A DNA stretch of 54,363 nt, taken from Phaeoceros laevis (Eukaryota; Anthocerotophyta; Anthocerotopsida; Notothyladales). The notes under the pieces were generated by a model. The model saw only the letters and a program-made list of their open reading frames with translations. It was not told the DNA's origin and searched no databases. Each line of letters starts with the position of its first letter. Within the stretch, counting starts at the first letter, position 1. The stretch is from contig JBNGIQ010005753.1 in NCBI GenBank assembly GCA_049999765.1, positions 1 through 54,363 on the forward strand, given 5' to 3'. A program made the translations under genes and the position numbers. This document shows, piece by piece, positions 22,521 through 32,390 of this stretch.

Positions 22521-22768
22521 GACTGAAAACAAACCCACAAGTGGGAAACCTACTTGTTAGCACACCCGGGCCATTAGCACGCCACAATTGTGGCGCACTG
22601 CCCTCCCAGGATCAACAAGTAGAGGCTTCGTGCTACACCGATCCGCCGCGGTTGATCCTAAAACATGTTGCAGCTCCCAGCGACGCAAAAATGCACACCC
22701 GTTGTTGCCGCACGCCTCCGCCAGGCTGCTGCTCCGTAAAAACAGAATTGTAGTCCAAAATCCGTCCT

Positions 22769-23128
22769 TCAATCGTCACAGCCAAACACCCACCATGCCG
22801 AAGAACCCAACAGGCTCGCCTGACACAGAATCACAGCACAAGATCTCTTCTTCATGATGCAATTGCATCGCGCTCCCGGCGGAGAAGTTTGTGGGTTCCC
22901 ATTCAAAGCTGTATCAAGCAAGACCCCAGTCGCGGCGTCCACCAGTTCCGTCAGGCTTGGGGCCGAAACCTCCCGGGCCACCGCATGGTCGGCACACAAA
23001 ATCATGGTTGAGAAAGCAGGCAATCCCCCGTCGTCCGCCCCATTCCCCTGGGCACCAGATGAAGGGACATTGGCCCTCCCAGAGAGCCTCGAGCGAGAAC
23101 GCCCCCTACCTCCGCGCTGCCCCGACAT
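22769..23128 (-). CDS. Hypothetical frame downstream of gypsy integrase
   Basis: An open frame of 119 residues starting with an Arg/Gly-rich segment (GQRGGRGRSRSRLSGR), then a region with VDAATGVLLDTALNG. It lies between pol and the candidate 3' LTR, where plant gypsy elements sometimes carry an additional ORF. An overlapping plus-strand frame of similar length exists (22854-23189), so the coding strand is unsure. Confidence 0.25.
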   Translation of the reverse strand: MSGQRGGRGRSRSRLSGRANVPSSGAQGNGADDGGLPAFSTMILCADHAVAREVSAPSLTELVDAATGVLLDTALNGNPQTSPPGARCNCIMKKRSCAVILCQASLLGSSAWWVFGCDD

Positions 23129-23393
23129 CCGGCCGACCCTTCAGCAGTACACGAGCTCCAAAGAACATTCAAAACCAAACACGCAGTAAGCACCGCAAAA
23201 GATAGCGAGCAAACAAAGATCAGGTCTGTCAAATCACACTATGGAATCTCTGTTTACACCCCACCTCCTCCGTTATGACAAGACCAAGTAGAGAGAAGCA
23301 CCATTCTCTCCAATTGACTGCCCTCTCGACCATTCGATGAAGACTCATAACGACTCTGCCACCGAAAGGACCGCATTCAAGTAATCCGTGACG

Positions 23394-23900
23394 TTAGGAA
23401 CTCCAGAGGCCTGCGGTGTCCACTTCCACTGCCGTGCACGCCTCCAGCTGTTGCCTCTCTGGTAAAACGGAGGCCGGCAGGAGCATCTTAACAGAGCACT
23501 GCCTGACCCCCTTGCCTGCCACCTCCAACAACGCCGTTATGCTATCCAAGTCCTTGAATTTTGCAATGCGATGTGGCCCCTGGAAGTCGGGAGCCAGTTT
23601 GTTTTTCCAGGACAGTGGTGTGCGGACATACACAAGGTCAGAAACATTGAACGAGTAAGGAATTCCAGCTGCATGCCTGCGATCATAATCACGCTTGTTC
23701 TTAGCCTGCATCTTAGCCATGGCTGCCACAGCTTGCGTGTGCCACTGGTCTAGATTCCTCCCGAGCTGTGTTACATACTCCACCAATGCCGTCGGCTGTA
23801 AATCCGGCATGAGTAACACTTGGTTTGAGGGAAACTCCCATGGAAGCTACATCTCCACCCCACGCAGAAGCTTATGGGGCCCGTGGACGCATGAGGGAAT
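23394..23900 (-). pseudogene. Gypsy integrase C-terminal region
   Basis: Reads RRHAAGIPYSFNVSDLVYV, then KLAPDFQGPHRI and a region ending VKMLLPASV. This is the integrase C-terminal GPY/F-type domain, with GPH in place of GPY. It is in a different frame from the catalytic core and is preceded by a TAG at 23849-23847. The TAA at 23394 is a plausible genuine end of pol. Confidence 0.8.
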
Positions 23901-23938
23901 TCACGGTAGGCCATCAAAAAGTCCCCTAGTCCCCGTTC

Positions 23939-24658
23939 CTAGGAGGACAGATCATCCCTGGTCATGGCGGCCTTCAACGCAGCTACTAAGGTCCTGTTGA
24001 AGCGCTCCACTAACCCACTGGCCTGTGGGTTGTACGGGCTTGTCACCCGGTGCTTGATCCCACAGATGCTGAAGACTTCATTTAGAATTCCTCTGAATTC
24101 AGTGCCCTGGTCTGTGAGGACCATTTTCCGACAACCCACCCTATGGAGAATTTTGTCGGTGAAGAACTGTGCCACCGTAGCAGCCCTCTTATCTGGAATC
24201 GCCCTCAGCTCTGTCCATTTGGAGAACCAATCCTGGGCTACCACCACATAGCGATTGCCTTCCTCTGACCGCACGAACGTGATGAGGTCAATACACACAA
24301 TGGACCATGGCCCAGCTGGGATGGTCGTGGGGCACAATTCACTTGGTACCTGAAGTGGAATTCTTGCCTGCTGATAGGGGTGGCATTCCCGAATGACTTC
24401 CTTTACCAGAAATGTCAAGCCTGGCCACCAGAATGTGGTGTTGACTGCGGCCGTCAGCTTGTTAATCCCGGTATGTCCCCATGAATGTGCTTCCTTCACG
24501 ATATCTTTCCGAGCTATTCCAGGCGGCATGATTAGCCAGCTGGCTGACCTGGCCCTATTGTGTAACGATACTCCCCTGTTTTGATCCCACGCATAGGACT
24601 TTGCCTTAGCCCTGACCTGAGCTCTATTCTTGGGAGTCAAGTTGTAAGGGAGTTGTCC
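23939..24658 (-). pseudogene. Gypsy integrase core
   Basis: The zinc-binding part has H-x3-H (HSWGH) and one Cys of the usual CxxC; the second Cys is Tyr (CHPY), a G-to-A type loss. The catalytic core shows the three acidic residues in context: VCIDLITF, LTDQGTEF and NPQASGLVERFNRTL. Integrase inserts the element cDNA into chromosomes. The frame is bounded by TAG codons at 24661-24659 and 23941-23939, both inside the expected protein. Confidence 0.9.
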
Positions 24659-25735
24659 CTATCGCAGAAGATGCAACAATATCCTGTCCTCAGCTGCATC
24701 AATTGGTGTCTGCACCTGACAGTTGTGGCAGATCCAAAGCCGATGCTTTGGGTACAGCCTTCCATACGAATTGCCCTCCCGCCTCATGCAAGTCAAGCAC
24801 ACAAATTCCCAACAATCACTACAGGAAGCATGCTGGCAGGTAGTCCTGCAAGTAATACATCCTAACTCCTGCTGCCTGCTGGTGATCAGCAACGATGGAT
24901 ATGGGTAAGCTGATAGGTCCAGGCCCCAAGGGCTGGCTCCCAAGATAGACGAGATGGGAGTCGAATCAGCCTCTTCGTCATACCCAGCATCTTCCCCCTC
25001 AGGAATCGGCAGGGGCATTGGGACAAAAGATGGGTCCCTGTGCACGTCCCTATCTGATTCCTCCACAACATCCTGTTCCATATCCAAACTAGGGTCCCTG
25101 ACTGAGTTGGAAATGCCCATCATTCGCAGCTGGGACCCTAATAAAATCCGGCACTCATCCGTGCTGGATGAAGATGATTCGGGCACCCCCTAGCTGAGGC
25201 GAACCCTCTCCTTTTCGCGCGCGCCTTGCTGAATGCCTCCAGAGGCTGCTTCCTGCAGGGATTTCAAGTATTGACGCTTTGAGGCCTCTTGCTGTCGCTG
25301 CGCGCTTTGCACCATGGATCGTGGCTGAGCCCCAAGCTTCGTGAGGGAATCCAGATATTCCCGCTTCTTGTGCTCCTGCATTTGCCTATCCACATGCTGC
25401 TGCTGCTGTGGGGTCATGGCAGGCAACTGTTTGGCGCTCAATCTTTTGGGAAACCCCCGCCCTGGCTGTTTCTTGCCTCCTGGTGCCGGGGGTCGCGACT
25501 GTGAATCCTGGCCGCCTTCCGAGCTCCATCGCCCACGATATCCCTGCGACAACCCAGTGACAGGCTGCCTGGTGCTTTGCTCTGGTCTTGCCAGCATATC
25601 TGTTGCAGGCACCCTGGGCTTACCCCATCTTGGGGTTGGAGTAGACACTTCCGCAGTACGTTCCTCTTCCGGACTTGCTGCCGAGACCGAGCATTCGAGA
25701 GTGAATGAATCGACTAGTACGTGAATGAATTCAGT
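24659..25735 (-). pseudogene. Gypsy spacer with coiled coil and Cys-rich zinc-finger-like cluster
   Basis: Between RNase H and integrase lies a spacer of about 350 residues, much longer than usual. It holds a Gln/Lys-rich coil with two copies of a KRxYLxSL motif, an acidic segment, and a cluster CITCRTTCQHASCSDCWEF followed by VCLTCMRREG and LWICHNC. The paired CxxC spacing suggests a PHD/B-box-like zinc fold. TAG codons at 25738-25736 and 25192-25190 interrupt it. The role is unknown; targeting of integration is one possibility. Confidence 0.6.
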
Positions 25736-27480
25736 CTAGAGGTCCAGCCTCGGAACAGCCCGTCCATGTGTCTTACGCTGGTAGGCCTCCCAACGAGACA
25801 ACTCCTGCTGCTGCCCAATAGTGAGGCAGCTCCCTGTACCCTCGTCTTCAGCTCGCGGGCTGTCCATGTGTGGGCAGCATAAAATCCGCAGCACTGACTC
25901 CGGAATCCGCTCTTCCTCTAAGCTGACTATTGTGGTTGCCAAAGTGACATAGTAACTTGCATCCTGTTGCTCCAAACAAGAAAGTGCATCGACAGCCTTA
26001 TGCTGAATCTCACGCTTGTACACAATGGAGAAATTGTAGCACATTAGTTTCACCGCCCACCTGACCAACCTCCCTTGCACTTCTCGGTCGTTCATGAGCC
26101 ACCTGAGGGCTACGTGATTGGTCTCCACTGTAAAGGCGACACCGTAGAGATATGGTCGGAAGAATTTGATTGCAAAAACCACAGCCAAACATTCCCCTTC
26201 AGTGGCCGAGTAATTCCACTCCGCTTCGCTGAGTTTCCTGGAAGCATAGCCGAGGACCCCCTCATTCACAACATCTCCGTTTGCTGAGAAAACTCTCTGT
26301 GTCAAGACGGCACCCACCGCTCTCCGACTCCAGTCCGTTGACAGGAAAAAAGGTTTGGCAAAGTCGACCCTGGTCAGCAGTGGGGCATTCATGAGAATCT
26401 GCTTCAGCCGTTCCCATGCCCGATCAGCTTCCTTAGTCCAGCACCACGATTGTCCCTTCCGTAGTAGGTCGGGCAGAATGGCCGCCTCCTCCGCGAATCT
26501 TGGCATAAATCTGCGGTATTGGACGTATATTCCGAGGGTGCTCTTGATGCCGGCTGGGCCCTTGGGGGTCTCCAGATTGGTGATGGCCGCCACTTTCGCC
26601 GGGTCTAGGAGAACACCACTTGCAGTCACTCGGAAACCTAGGTAAATCATTTCTACCACAATAATCTCACACTTCTTGGCCTTAGCCACCAGGAATGCCT
26701 CATCTAGCAAGGTGAGAACCCTGTCCAGACTTTGCAGGCAGCCTCTAACTGTCTCACCGTGCACCAGAATGTCGTCGAGGTATGGATTAGCCCGCTTCTC
26801 CATAGAGGCCAAGACAATCACAATACAGCGCTGAAAGGTGGAAGGTGCGTTAGCCAAACCAAAAGGCATACAAACGAACTCCCAATGGCCGCTCCGGATG
26901 GAAAACGTGGTTTTTCCCCTAGACCCAGCCTCCAAGGCGATCTGCCAATATGCAGCCCGCAAATCCAGTAAGCAGAACACCTTGGAGCTCCCAAGTAAGT
27001 CGAGCATCATGTCCACCGTTGGCATTGGATACGTATCCCTTTTTGTAACTTTTTTTAATTCCCGATAGTCGACGCAGAACCTCCGGGTCTCGTCCTTCTT
27101 GATGCTTAACACCATCGAGGCACTCCACGAGGAGATCGAAGGCTGGATTATGCCCAACGACAACATCATTTGTACTTCCTTCTCGATGACTTCATGCTCC
27201 ACCTGGCTATACTTGTACATCGGGATGTGAATCGTTCTGTGGCTCCCAGCATCGATTAGGTGTTCACAAATTGTCGTACAGGACAGTCAGACCGGGTCTA
27301 CCTCAAATACAGCCTGGTGCTTGAGGAGCACATCCACTGCAGCCTGGCGCTCCTCAATTGTGAGCTGAGCGCCGAACTTCATCTCAAAGGGGAACTCCAC
27401 TGAGACCCCTGCCATGCGCACATCCCTTGCCGGCTGCAGGAAAGAAAAAGAGACCCACTGTTGATATGACTCCCAGTCCG
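25736..27480 (-). pseudogene. Gypsy reverse transcriptase and RNase H
   Basis: Reverse transcriptase landmarks: RFCVDYRELKKVTKRDTYPM, FCLLDLRAAYWQIAL, FVCMPFGLANAPSTFQRC and the active site NPYLDDILVHG (Y-x-D-D intact). RNase H shows FLSTDWSRRAVGAVL and SATEGECLAV, but the third catalytic position, normally TDH, reads TNH. A TGA at 27289-27287 lies upstream in the same frame. The domain would copy element RNA into DNA; the TNH change and the stops make this copy inactive. Confidence 0.92.
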
Positions 27481-28533
27481 CCCCCCCCCGGATTCACAGC
27501 TAGTGAATCTCATGTCGTCCTCCCACTGCGCATCAAGTGTGAAGATGTCGTCCAGCACTGATTCCCTGGCTTGGCTGCCTCCCCCCTTCCAGTTAGTCTT
27601 GCTAACCAGGATCTCTTCATCTGGATTGTCCTGGAAAAAAACATCTAGTTGCCAGTCATCAAAGTCTGGGCTATCCTGAACTCTAGGGCCCAGTGTGGTC
27701 AGCAGCCTCTGCAGGAACCTCTCAACCGTGCCATTTGCTGCCGGGGTGGTTGCGCCCTCCCATGATCCAATTGGGGTTCCCCCCTCATCCCAATTCACAG
27801 CAAAACCAGGAGGTGCAGTCAACCGTGGCAGCTCATCGTGTTGTAAGAAATACTCGACCGCACCATTTCTTGTGTAGAATGCGGAATCACGGGTGTATTC
27901 CAGAGCACCCATCCATCGTCGGGGGTCGAATCTGACGGCCAGCTCTCCCGCGCCCTGCCCCACTCGCTCGGTCACAATTGGCGCCTGCTGAGTGCCCCCT
28001 CCGGACTCTCCTAGTCATCCCTCTGTGGCATTCCCCAGCTGGTCGAGGTCGCCAACCTCCTACAACCCTGGATCCGCATTCTCTACGTCCATGTCCTCCA
28101 AAGCGTCCAGGAATTCTGAGATCACGGATTGTGCCGACTCATAGTCGAGCGACCCCTGCTAATCCGTGTCTGATTCGTTTTCCAACGACAAGAATTCCTG
28201 CCAACCCAGCCCCGCCGGCATCAGATACACGTCCTCGGGCTCACCTTGCGTCCTCGCCAGACAAATGTTCACCTCCGAAATGTCCTGCATCATTGCCAGT
28301 TCCCACACATCCGGTTCCGAAATATCCGGCTCCAAACTATCCGGTTCCAGACTGCACAGCTCCAAGGTATCCGGTTCCAAAATATCCGTTTCCTGACTGT
28401 TCGGATCCGAAATATCTGGTTCCTGCCCCCCCAGTAGTTCAAGGCCGAGATTCGAAATTAACTCCCGTTCCTCGGTCACGGCATGGGAATGCGGCCATCG
28501 GGAAAGAACCCCCAAAGTGTGATCGGCAGACTA
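27379..28533 (-). pseudogene. Gypsy linker between protease and RT with pentapeptide repeat
   Basis: An acidic segment encoded in one frame from about 28533, with TAG at 28161-28159 and 28062-28060 and TGA at 28017-28015. It contains eight EPD-type pentapeptides (ISEPD, ILEPD and the like), then a region with FDDWQLDVFFQDN. The reading frame shifts at the C9 homopolymer (27481-27489) to join RT. No known domain; such acidic linkers are not part of the core gypsy pol. Confidence 0.55.
28309..28428. repeat. 15-bp tandem repeat, eight copies
   Basis: Imperfect units of the type atccggttccgaaat repeat with an exact 15-bp period for 120 bp. On the minus strand they encode the EPD-type pentapeptide array of the gypsy linker. 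Confidence 0.85.
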
Positions 28534-28661
28534 AAGCTCAGACAGGTGCAGGCCTCCAGTCAATAACGGGGAGGGAAGTATGGTATCCCAAGGAACCTCT
28601 CCCGGGCCGACTGGATCTGAACGATGCAGGGTGCCCCAACCAAAAGGCACAGTGGTTCCAT

Positions 28662-29606
28662 CTAGGGGTCCACTGCTGGGACCAACCCACCCTGCAGCTG
28701 CAGCTCTGGTGGAGTATCAGGAGCCATGCCCGTAGCATCGCGGACTGCTGCAGAAGGGAAACCCACCCATTCGTTGGTTTCCACCAATTCGCAGCATCTG
28801 AAAAAATTCAGGGGCGTCTTGCAGGCCTTCCTGATGTCCAGTGGAACCTTCTTGCAGGCAATGTAATCGTCTCCAGCTTTGGGCAGTTTCTTTGCCAACC
28901 TCATGGAATGATCGCTGAAGTCAATAGCCGCCTTCCTCGGCATCAAAACATCCATCCCCAACAGCATTTCGTACCCTCCCTTGGGTGCGATATAGAAGTT
29001 CACCAAGCATAAAACTCCTCCAATGTTCACAGGAAGCTGAGGAAGTTCCCCTTGTGAATGTACCGAATGTGATGATGCCGACGTGAAACACTTGTTCGTG
29101 GGTTGAACAATGTCCTGAAGATTCATGCGGATCACCGATTCCACGGTCAGCACCGAAATGGTGGCACCTGTATCCACCAGGCAATCAATGCCATGCCCCA
29201 TGATATCACCCTTCACGAAAGTGGTGAAATATGGTTCATAGAACACCCCTGGTAGTGGTTTGGCACTCGGATCGTAGGCTGCAGAAAGTGCCGTCCCACT
29301 GAAAAATGCATCCAAAGCCCTACGTCCTCCAGATGTCTTAGCGATTTCCTCCAAAAACTTGTTGTAAGCGCCCACCGAAGGCGTACTTGGACGCTGTGCA
29401 GGCCTCGGCACTCGACGCACTTTACCATCAGTCACCTGCACCCAAGTCTTGGTTGGGTCCAATCCCGCAGCTGGCTGGTTAGCAAACATATCCTGATAAT
29501 TCACCATGCCCGCAGGTTCTTGGCAGAGCTCGAATACCGAAACTCTGCCGACCAGAAATTCTTCCTCCTCATCTTGAGGCCTGATCCCCATGTCCTCCAG
29601 GATGGT
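28662..29606 (-). pseudogene. Gypsy aspartic protease
   Basis: Contains the retropepsin motif in IDCLVDTGATISVLTV and the later hydrophobic-G motif EMLLGMDVLMPRKAAIDF. The protease would cleave the element polyprotein. It shares the frame of gag, separated by TAG at 29609-29607, and ends at TAG 28664-28662. Confidence 0.85.
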
Positions 29607-31007
29607 CTACAGCAAGTAGGTACCATTGTTCATATCCTCATCCATCTGCAGCTGGTCAATCTCCTCATCAGTGTAGAGTATGGCCCTGCCAACGCCTGCA
29701 TTAGGTCTCCGATCTGCCTTCGGGCAGTCCCTGGCAAAGTGCCCCAGCTCATTGCAGTTGCGACAACGGATTTCTGACAATGGTCTCCGAGCAGGACTAG
29801 CAACTGGTGCAGCTGACTTGGCCACCACCTGGCCCAAACCAGTCACCCGCTTGTGGAGTTCCTCTAGCTGCTTGCTTAGCTACTGAAAGGAAGCTGTGTC
29901 ATGGTCTGAGTTTCGAGAGCTGGTAGGCTTCCCGCCCTTCTCATTAGTAGTTGCCTCCTGCCTAGTGCCCTCCTTGGCTGCACTCTCCGGCTTCTCCTTT
30001 CTTTCGGCTCCTACATCCAATTCAAACTCGATCGCCCATGAGACGACATGCTCAAAAGTTGCTGGCCCTTTAATGCCCAAGCGCTTCTTCACGGACCGGT
30101 TGCTGATTCCCCGGATCGATTGCCTAACGACCTCCTTGGAATCCTTGTCCATGGATAATTGCTGAGCAAGAAGAAGGATGGCATCTCCACAAGAGTGGAT
30201 CGTCTTGTGCTGTCGCTGCATTCTACCCTCAAAAAGCTGCAGCAGCTGATACACATCACACACAATAAACCTGTTCTCAAACTCTGTCCAAAATGCATGC
30301 CATCTTGACTCGGGGCCCTCCGGGTGCTTCCGGAAGTGCTCCGCCCGCGTCATGAGCCACCTGGATGCCGGCGGCTCTAAGCTCAGCCGCACCCACGTAT
30401 AGGCCTGATCAAACGTCCATCTGTTCATTGCCACCGCCGAGGCCACATGGCCTAACCAAAATTCAGCGTCCTCCAACAATGTGGCAGTTTTGATTGCCGA
30501 GAATTTAGGCAATTTGACCCTCTCCTTGTTGTTGTCCGCCATCGGAGGTGCTTCTCGCAATGGCACCTGAAGGGGCACCACCTTGGTGGGATAGAATCGA
30601 GCCAGGTCAGCAGTGGTCGGACGGCCCGCTTGCATTGACTGTCCCCTCTCAGGTCGGGGCACCTCCCAGCCTCCCTGTACAGGCCTCGGTGCCCACCATC
30701 CTCCGGGCGCGGGCCTTGCCGCCTCCCAGGTTGCCGGTGCAGGCCGTGGCACCTCCCAGGCTCCTTGTGCACCAGCTCCCGGAGCCTGTCCTTGCATGTC
30801 CTGATAGTTGGAACCTATCCCAGGCCGAACCGGAGGTCTGCAAAAAGCTGCTCCCCTCCCGCCGCCCGGCATGAAGCCCCGGCCCCCATGGATGGCCTCC
30901 CGGCCCGCCTCCCCCGGAACCACCACCCGATGGTGGTCTTGGCACATAGGTAGGCGCTGATGGCCGGTCCTCGGAACCTCGCGGCGGTGGGTCTGGTGGG
31001 TACGCCT
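29607..31007 (-). pseudogene. Gypsy gag with zinc knuckle
   Basis: Starts with Gly/Pro/Ala-rich repeats (APATWEAARPAPGGWWAPRP). A retrotransposon gag domain follows: LLEDAEFWLGHVASAV, WLMTRAEHFRK, WHAFWTEFENRF and GISNRSVKKRLGI. A CCHC knuckle, CRNCNELGHFARDCPKADRR, lies near the end. A TAG at 29882-29880 interrupts between FQ and LSKQLEEL. The true start is lost because the element is cut by the copia LTR at 31007. Confidence 0.88.
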
Positions 31008-31246
31008 TGTTATAATTACTAGAGAAGCACTAGAACTTATAGCGTAGGAAAGCTTCACATTGCAAGAAGGGGAACGAGAGATCAAGAAGGTGTGTGTCTG
31101 TGTCGGCTGCTTAGTCTCGGGATAGGTGACGGTTGTAACCGTCACCTTCAACTAACTATATAACTAAACTACACACTACCTAAGATTACGTCATATATAA
31201 TTAAATGTTAATAAAACCCTATGCAGGGGTTAGGGTTTTCGCAACA
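31008..31246 (-). repeat. 3' LTR of copia element 1
   Basis: The 239-bp segment has perfect short inverted ends, TGTT...AACA on both strands (tgttataatt at 31008, gcaaca ending at 31246). In the element's orientation it is preceded by the purine-rich tract gagtggggg, a polypurine tract. It abuts gypsy gag sequence, so the copia element inserted into the gypsy element. Confidence 0.75.
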
Positions 31247-31341
31247 CCCCCACTCGACGTAAACTTCCGCCGACGCTTTCCTGTCTTCACCTCTTCGATT
31301 GCGCTCCACTTGCCGCTCCGATCAAACTTCACTCGGCTGCG

Positions 31342-31838
31342 ATGATGCTTGCCAGGTTCCTGCCGCTGATCCGCCTCCTCTCCGACCTCACCAGGTGTGT
31401 TCATCTGTGTAGCGGCGCCTTGCTGCGCCAGTTAGAGCACCTGATTGCCGAAATCAAAGTCGCGAAAGACTTCTCACATGATGCTGTGATCGAGGAAGCT
31501 GCCGCAGCTGCCTGGGTGGACAATCACCTGTCCTATGCCGACAGTGAATACTTGTCTCTGGAGCGAAGGAAGCTCCTTCCTGCTGGTCATCCTCGCCATG
31601 GCTGCATGCTTACCTGCAGAGGGGTAAATTGGGCTCCGGCTTCGTTTTTCTGTCGCCGCACTGGCTTACGCTCAGTCTCCTGTCGTGCACCTGCTACTTT
31701 CATCAGCCACTACGGTAAGCCGCTGCCTTCCTTCATTCCCTTGGTTCGCCATGCAGCTGTGAGGTACTAACCTACGTTGTGTGTTTGCTGTTTCTGTTCT
31801 TTGTAGTTCCTGACATACACATAGACTCGGAGGACTAA
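31342..31838 (+). CDS. Antisense two-exon gene inside copia element 1 (134 aa)
   Basis: Exon 1 31342-31714 and exon 2 31807-31838, with a GTAAGC donor and tttgtag acceptor. The joined CDS is 405 bp, 134 residues. Landmarks: LEHLIAE, AAAAAWVD, SLERRKLLP, a Cys/Arg group FCRRTGLR and a C terminus SHYVPDI. The second copia element carries a homologue with the same intron position and phase and the same length. It is transcribed opposite to pol, starting about 95 bp inside the 3' LTR border. A possible 3'-UTR intron begins with GTATGT at 31849. The function is unknown. Conserved protein, splice sites and length argue for selection. Confidence 0.65.
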
Positions 31839-31905
31839 CATTGACCAGGTATGTTCTGACTCAATGACAACCAGCATCTATGCATGCATTCAGGCTAATA
31901 GCAAA

Positions 31906-32388
31906 CTAATCTATGCTTTCTCCTACAGGCACAAGGCCAAACCGAACACAATGCTTCATGTGCTGATCCGCCGGCAAAGCCTTTGTCAGGATGTCAGCTG
32001 GGTTTTCTGATGTATTAATGTAGTGCAGCTGGATTTCACCCCTAGCCGCCACATCTCTAACAAAATGGTGGTGTACTTCAATGTGTTTGGTCCTTGAGTG
32101 AAACACCGGGTTGTTGGCTAACGCAATAGCTCCCTGATTGTCACAGAAAAGCTTTGTTGCCTCCAGCTGTGTTTGTCCAACATCATCCAAGCATCTACGA
32201 TCCCAAACTACCTCCTTGGCAGCAACAGTAAGAGTTTTATATTCTGCCTCTGTACTTGACAGGCAGATACTTGCATTCTTTTTACATGACCACGAAATGG
32301 GTCCATCAGCAAGCATAAAAACGTAAGCCGCCACTGACTTTCGACTGTCTGGGTCTGCTGCCCAGTCACTGTCGCAGTAGCCATGCAA
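31906..32388 (-). pseudogene. Copia 1 RNase H
   Basis: Landmarks GYCDSDWAADPDSRKSVAAY, SSTEAEYKTLTVAAKEVVW and CDNQGAIALANNPVF, then HIEVHHHFVRD, are those of copia RNase H, with the acidic catalytic residues present. It is out of frame with the preceding RT segment (break near 32390). Confidence 0.92.
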
Positions 32389-32390
32389 TT

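Larger units (their letters stand above)
22081..31007 (-). mobile_element. Ty3-gypsy LTR retrotransposon, 5'-truncated and inactive
   Basis: Domains in element order on the minus strand: gag, zinc knuckle, aspartic protease, an acidic-repeat linker, reverse transcriptase, RNase H, a Cys-rich spacer, integrase with GPY/F-like tail, an extra 3' frame and a candidate LTR. The RT-RNaseH-IN order is gypsy type. I see no chromodomain. The 5' LTR and leader are missing, cut at 31007 by a copia LTR. The coding path carries 11 TAG, 2 TGA and no TAA, plus frameshifts at a C9 run (27481-27489) and near 23.9 kb. Confidence 0.9.

Noticed and set aside
23416-24251. Plus-strand frames of 60-101 residues
   Set aside because: Shadows of gypsy integrase on the minus strand.
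27978-29012. 344-residue plus-strand open frame rich in Pro
   Set aside because: It is the antisense shadow of the gypsy protease and acidic linker; composition follows the complement of that coding strand and no domain is present.
31008-31151. Gypsy gag start at 31151
   Set aside because: The first 48 codons lie in the copia LTR, so the apparent start is an artefact of the insertion.
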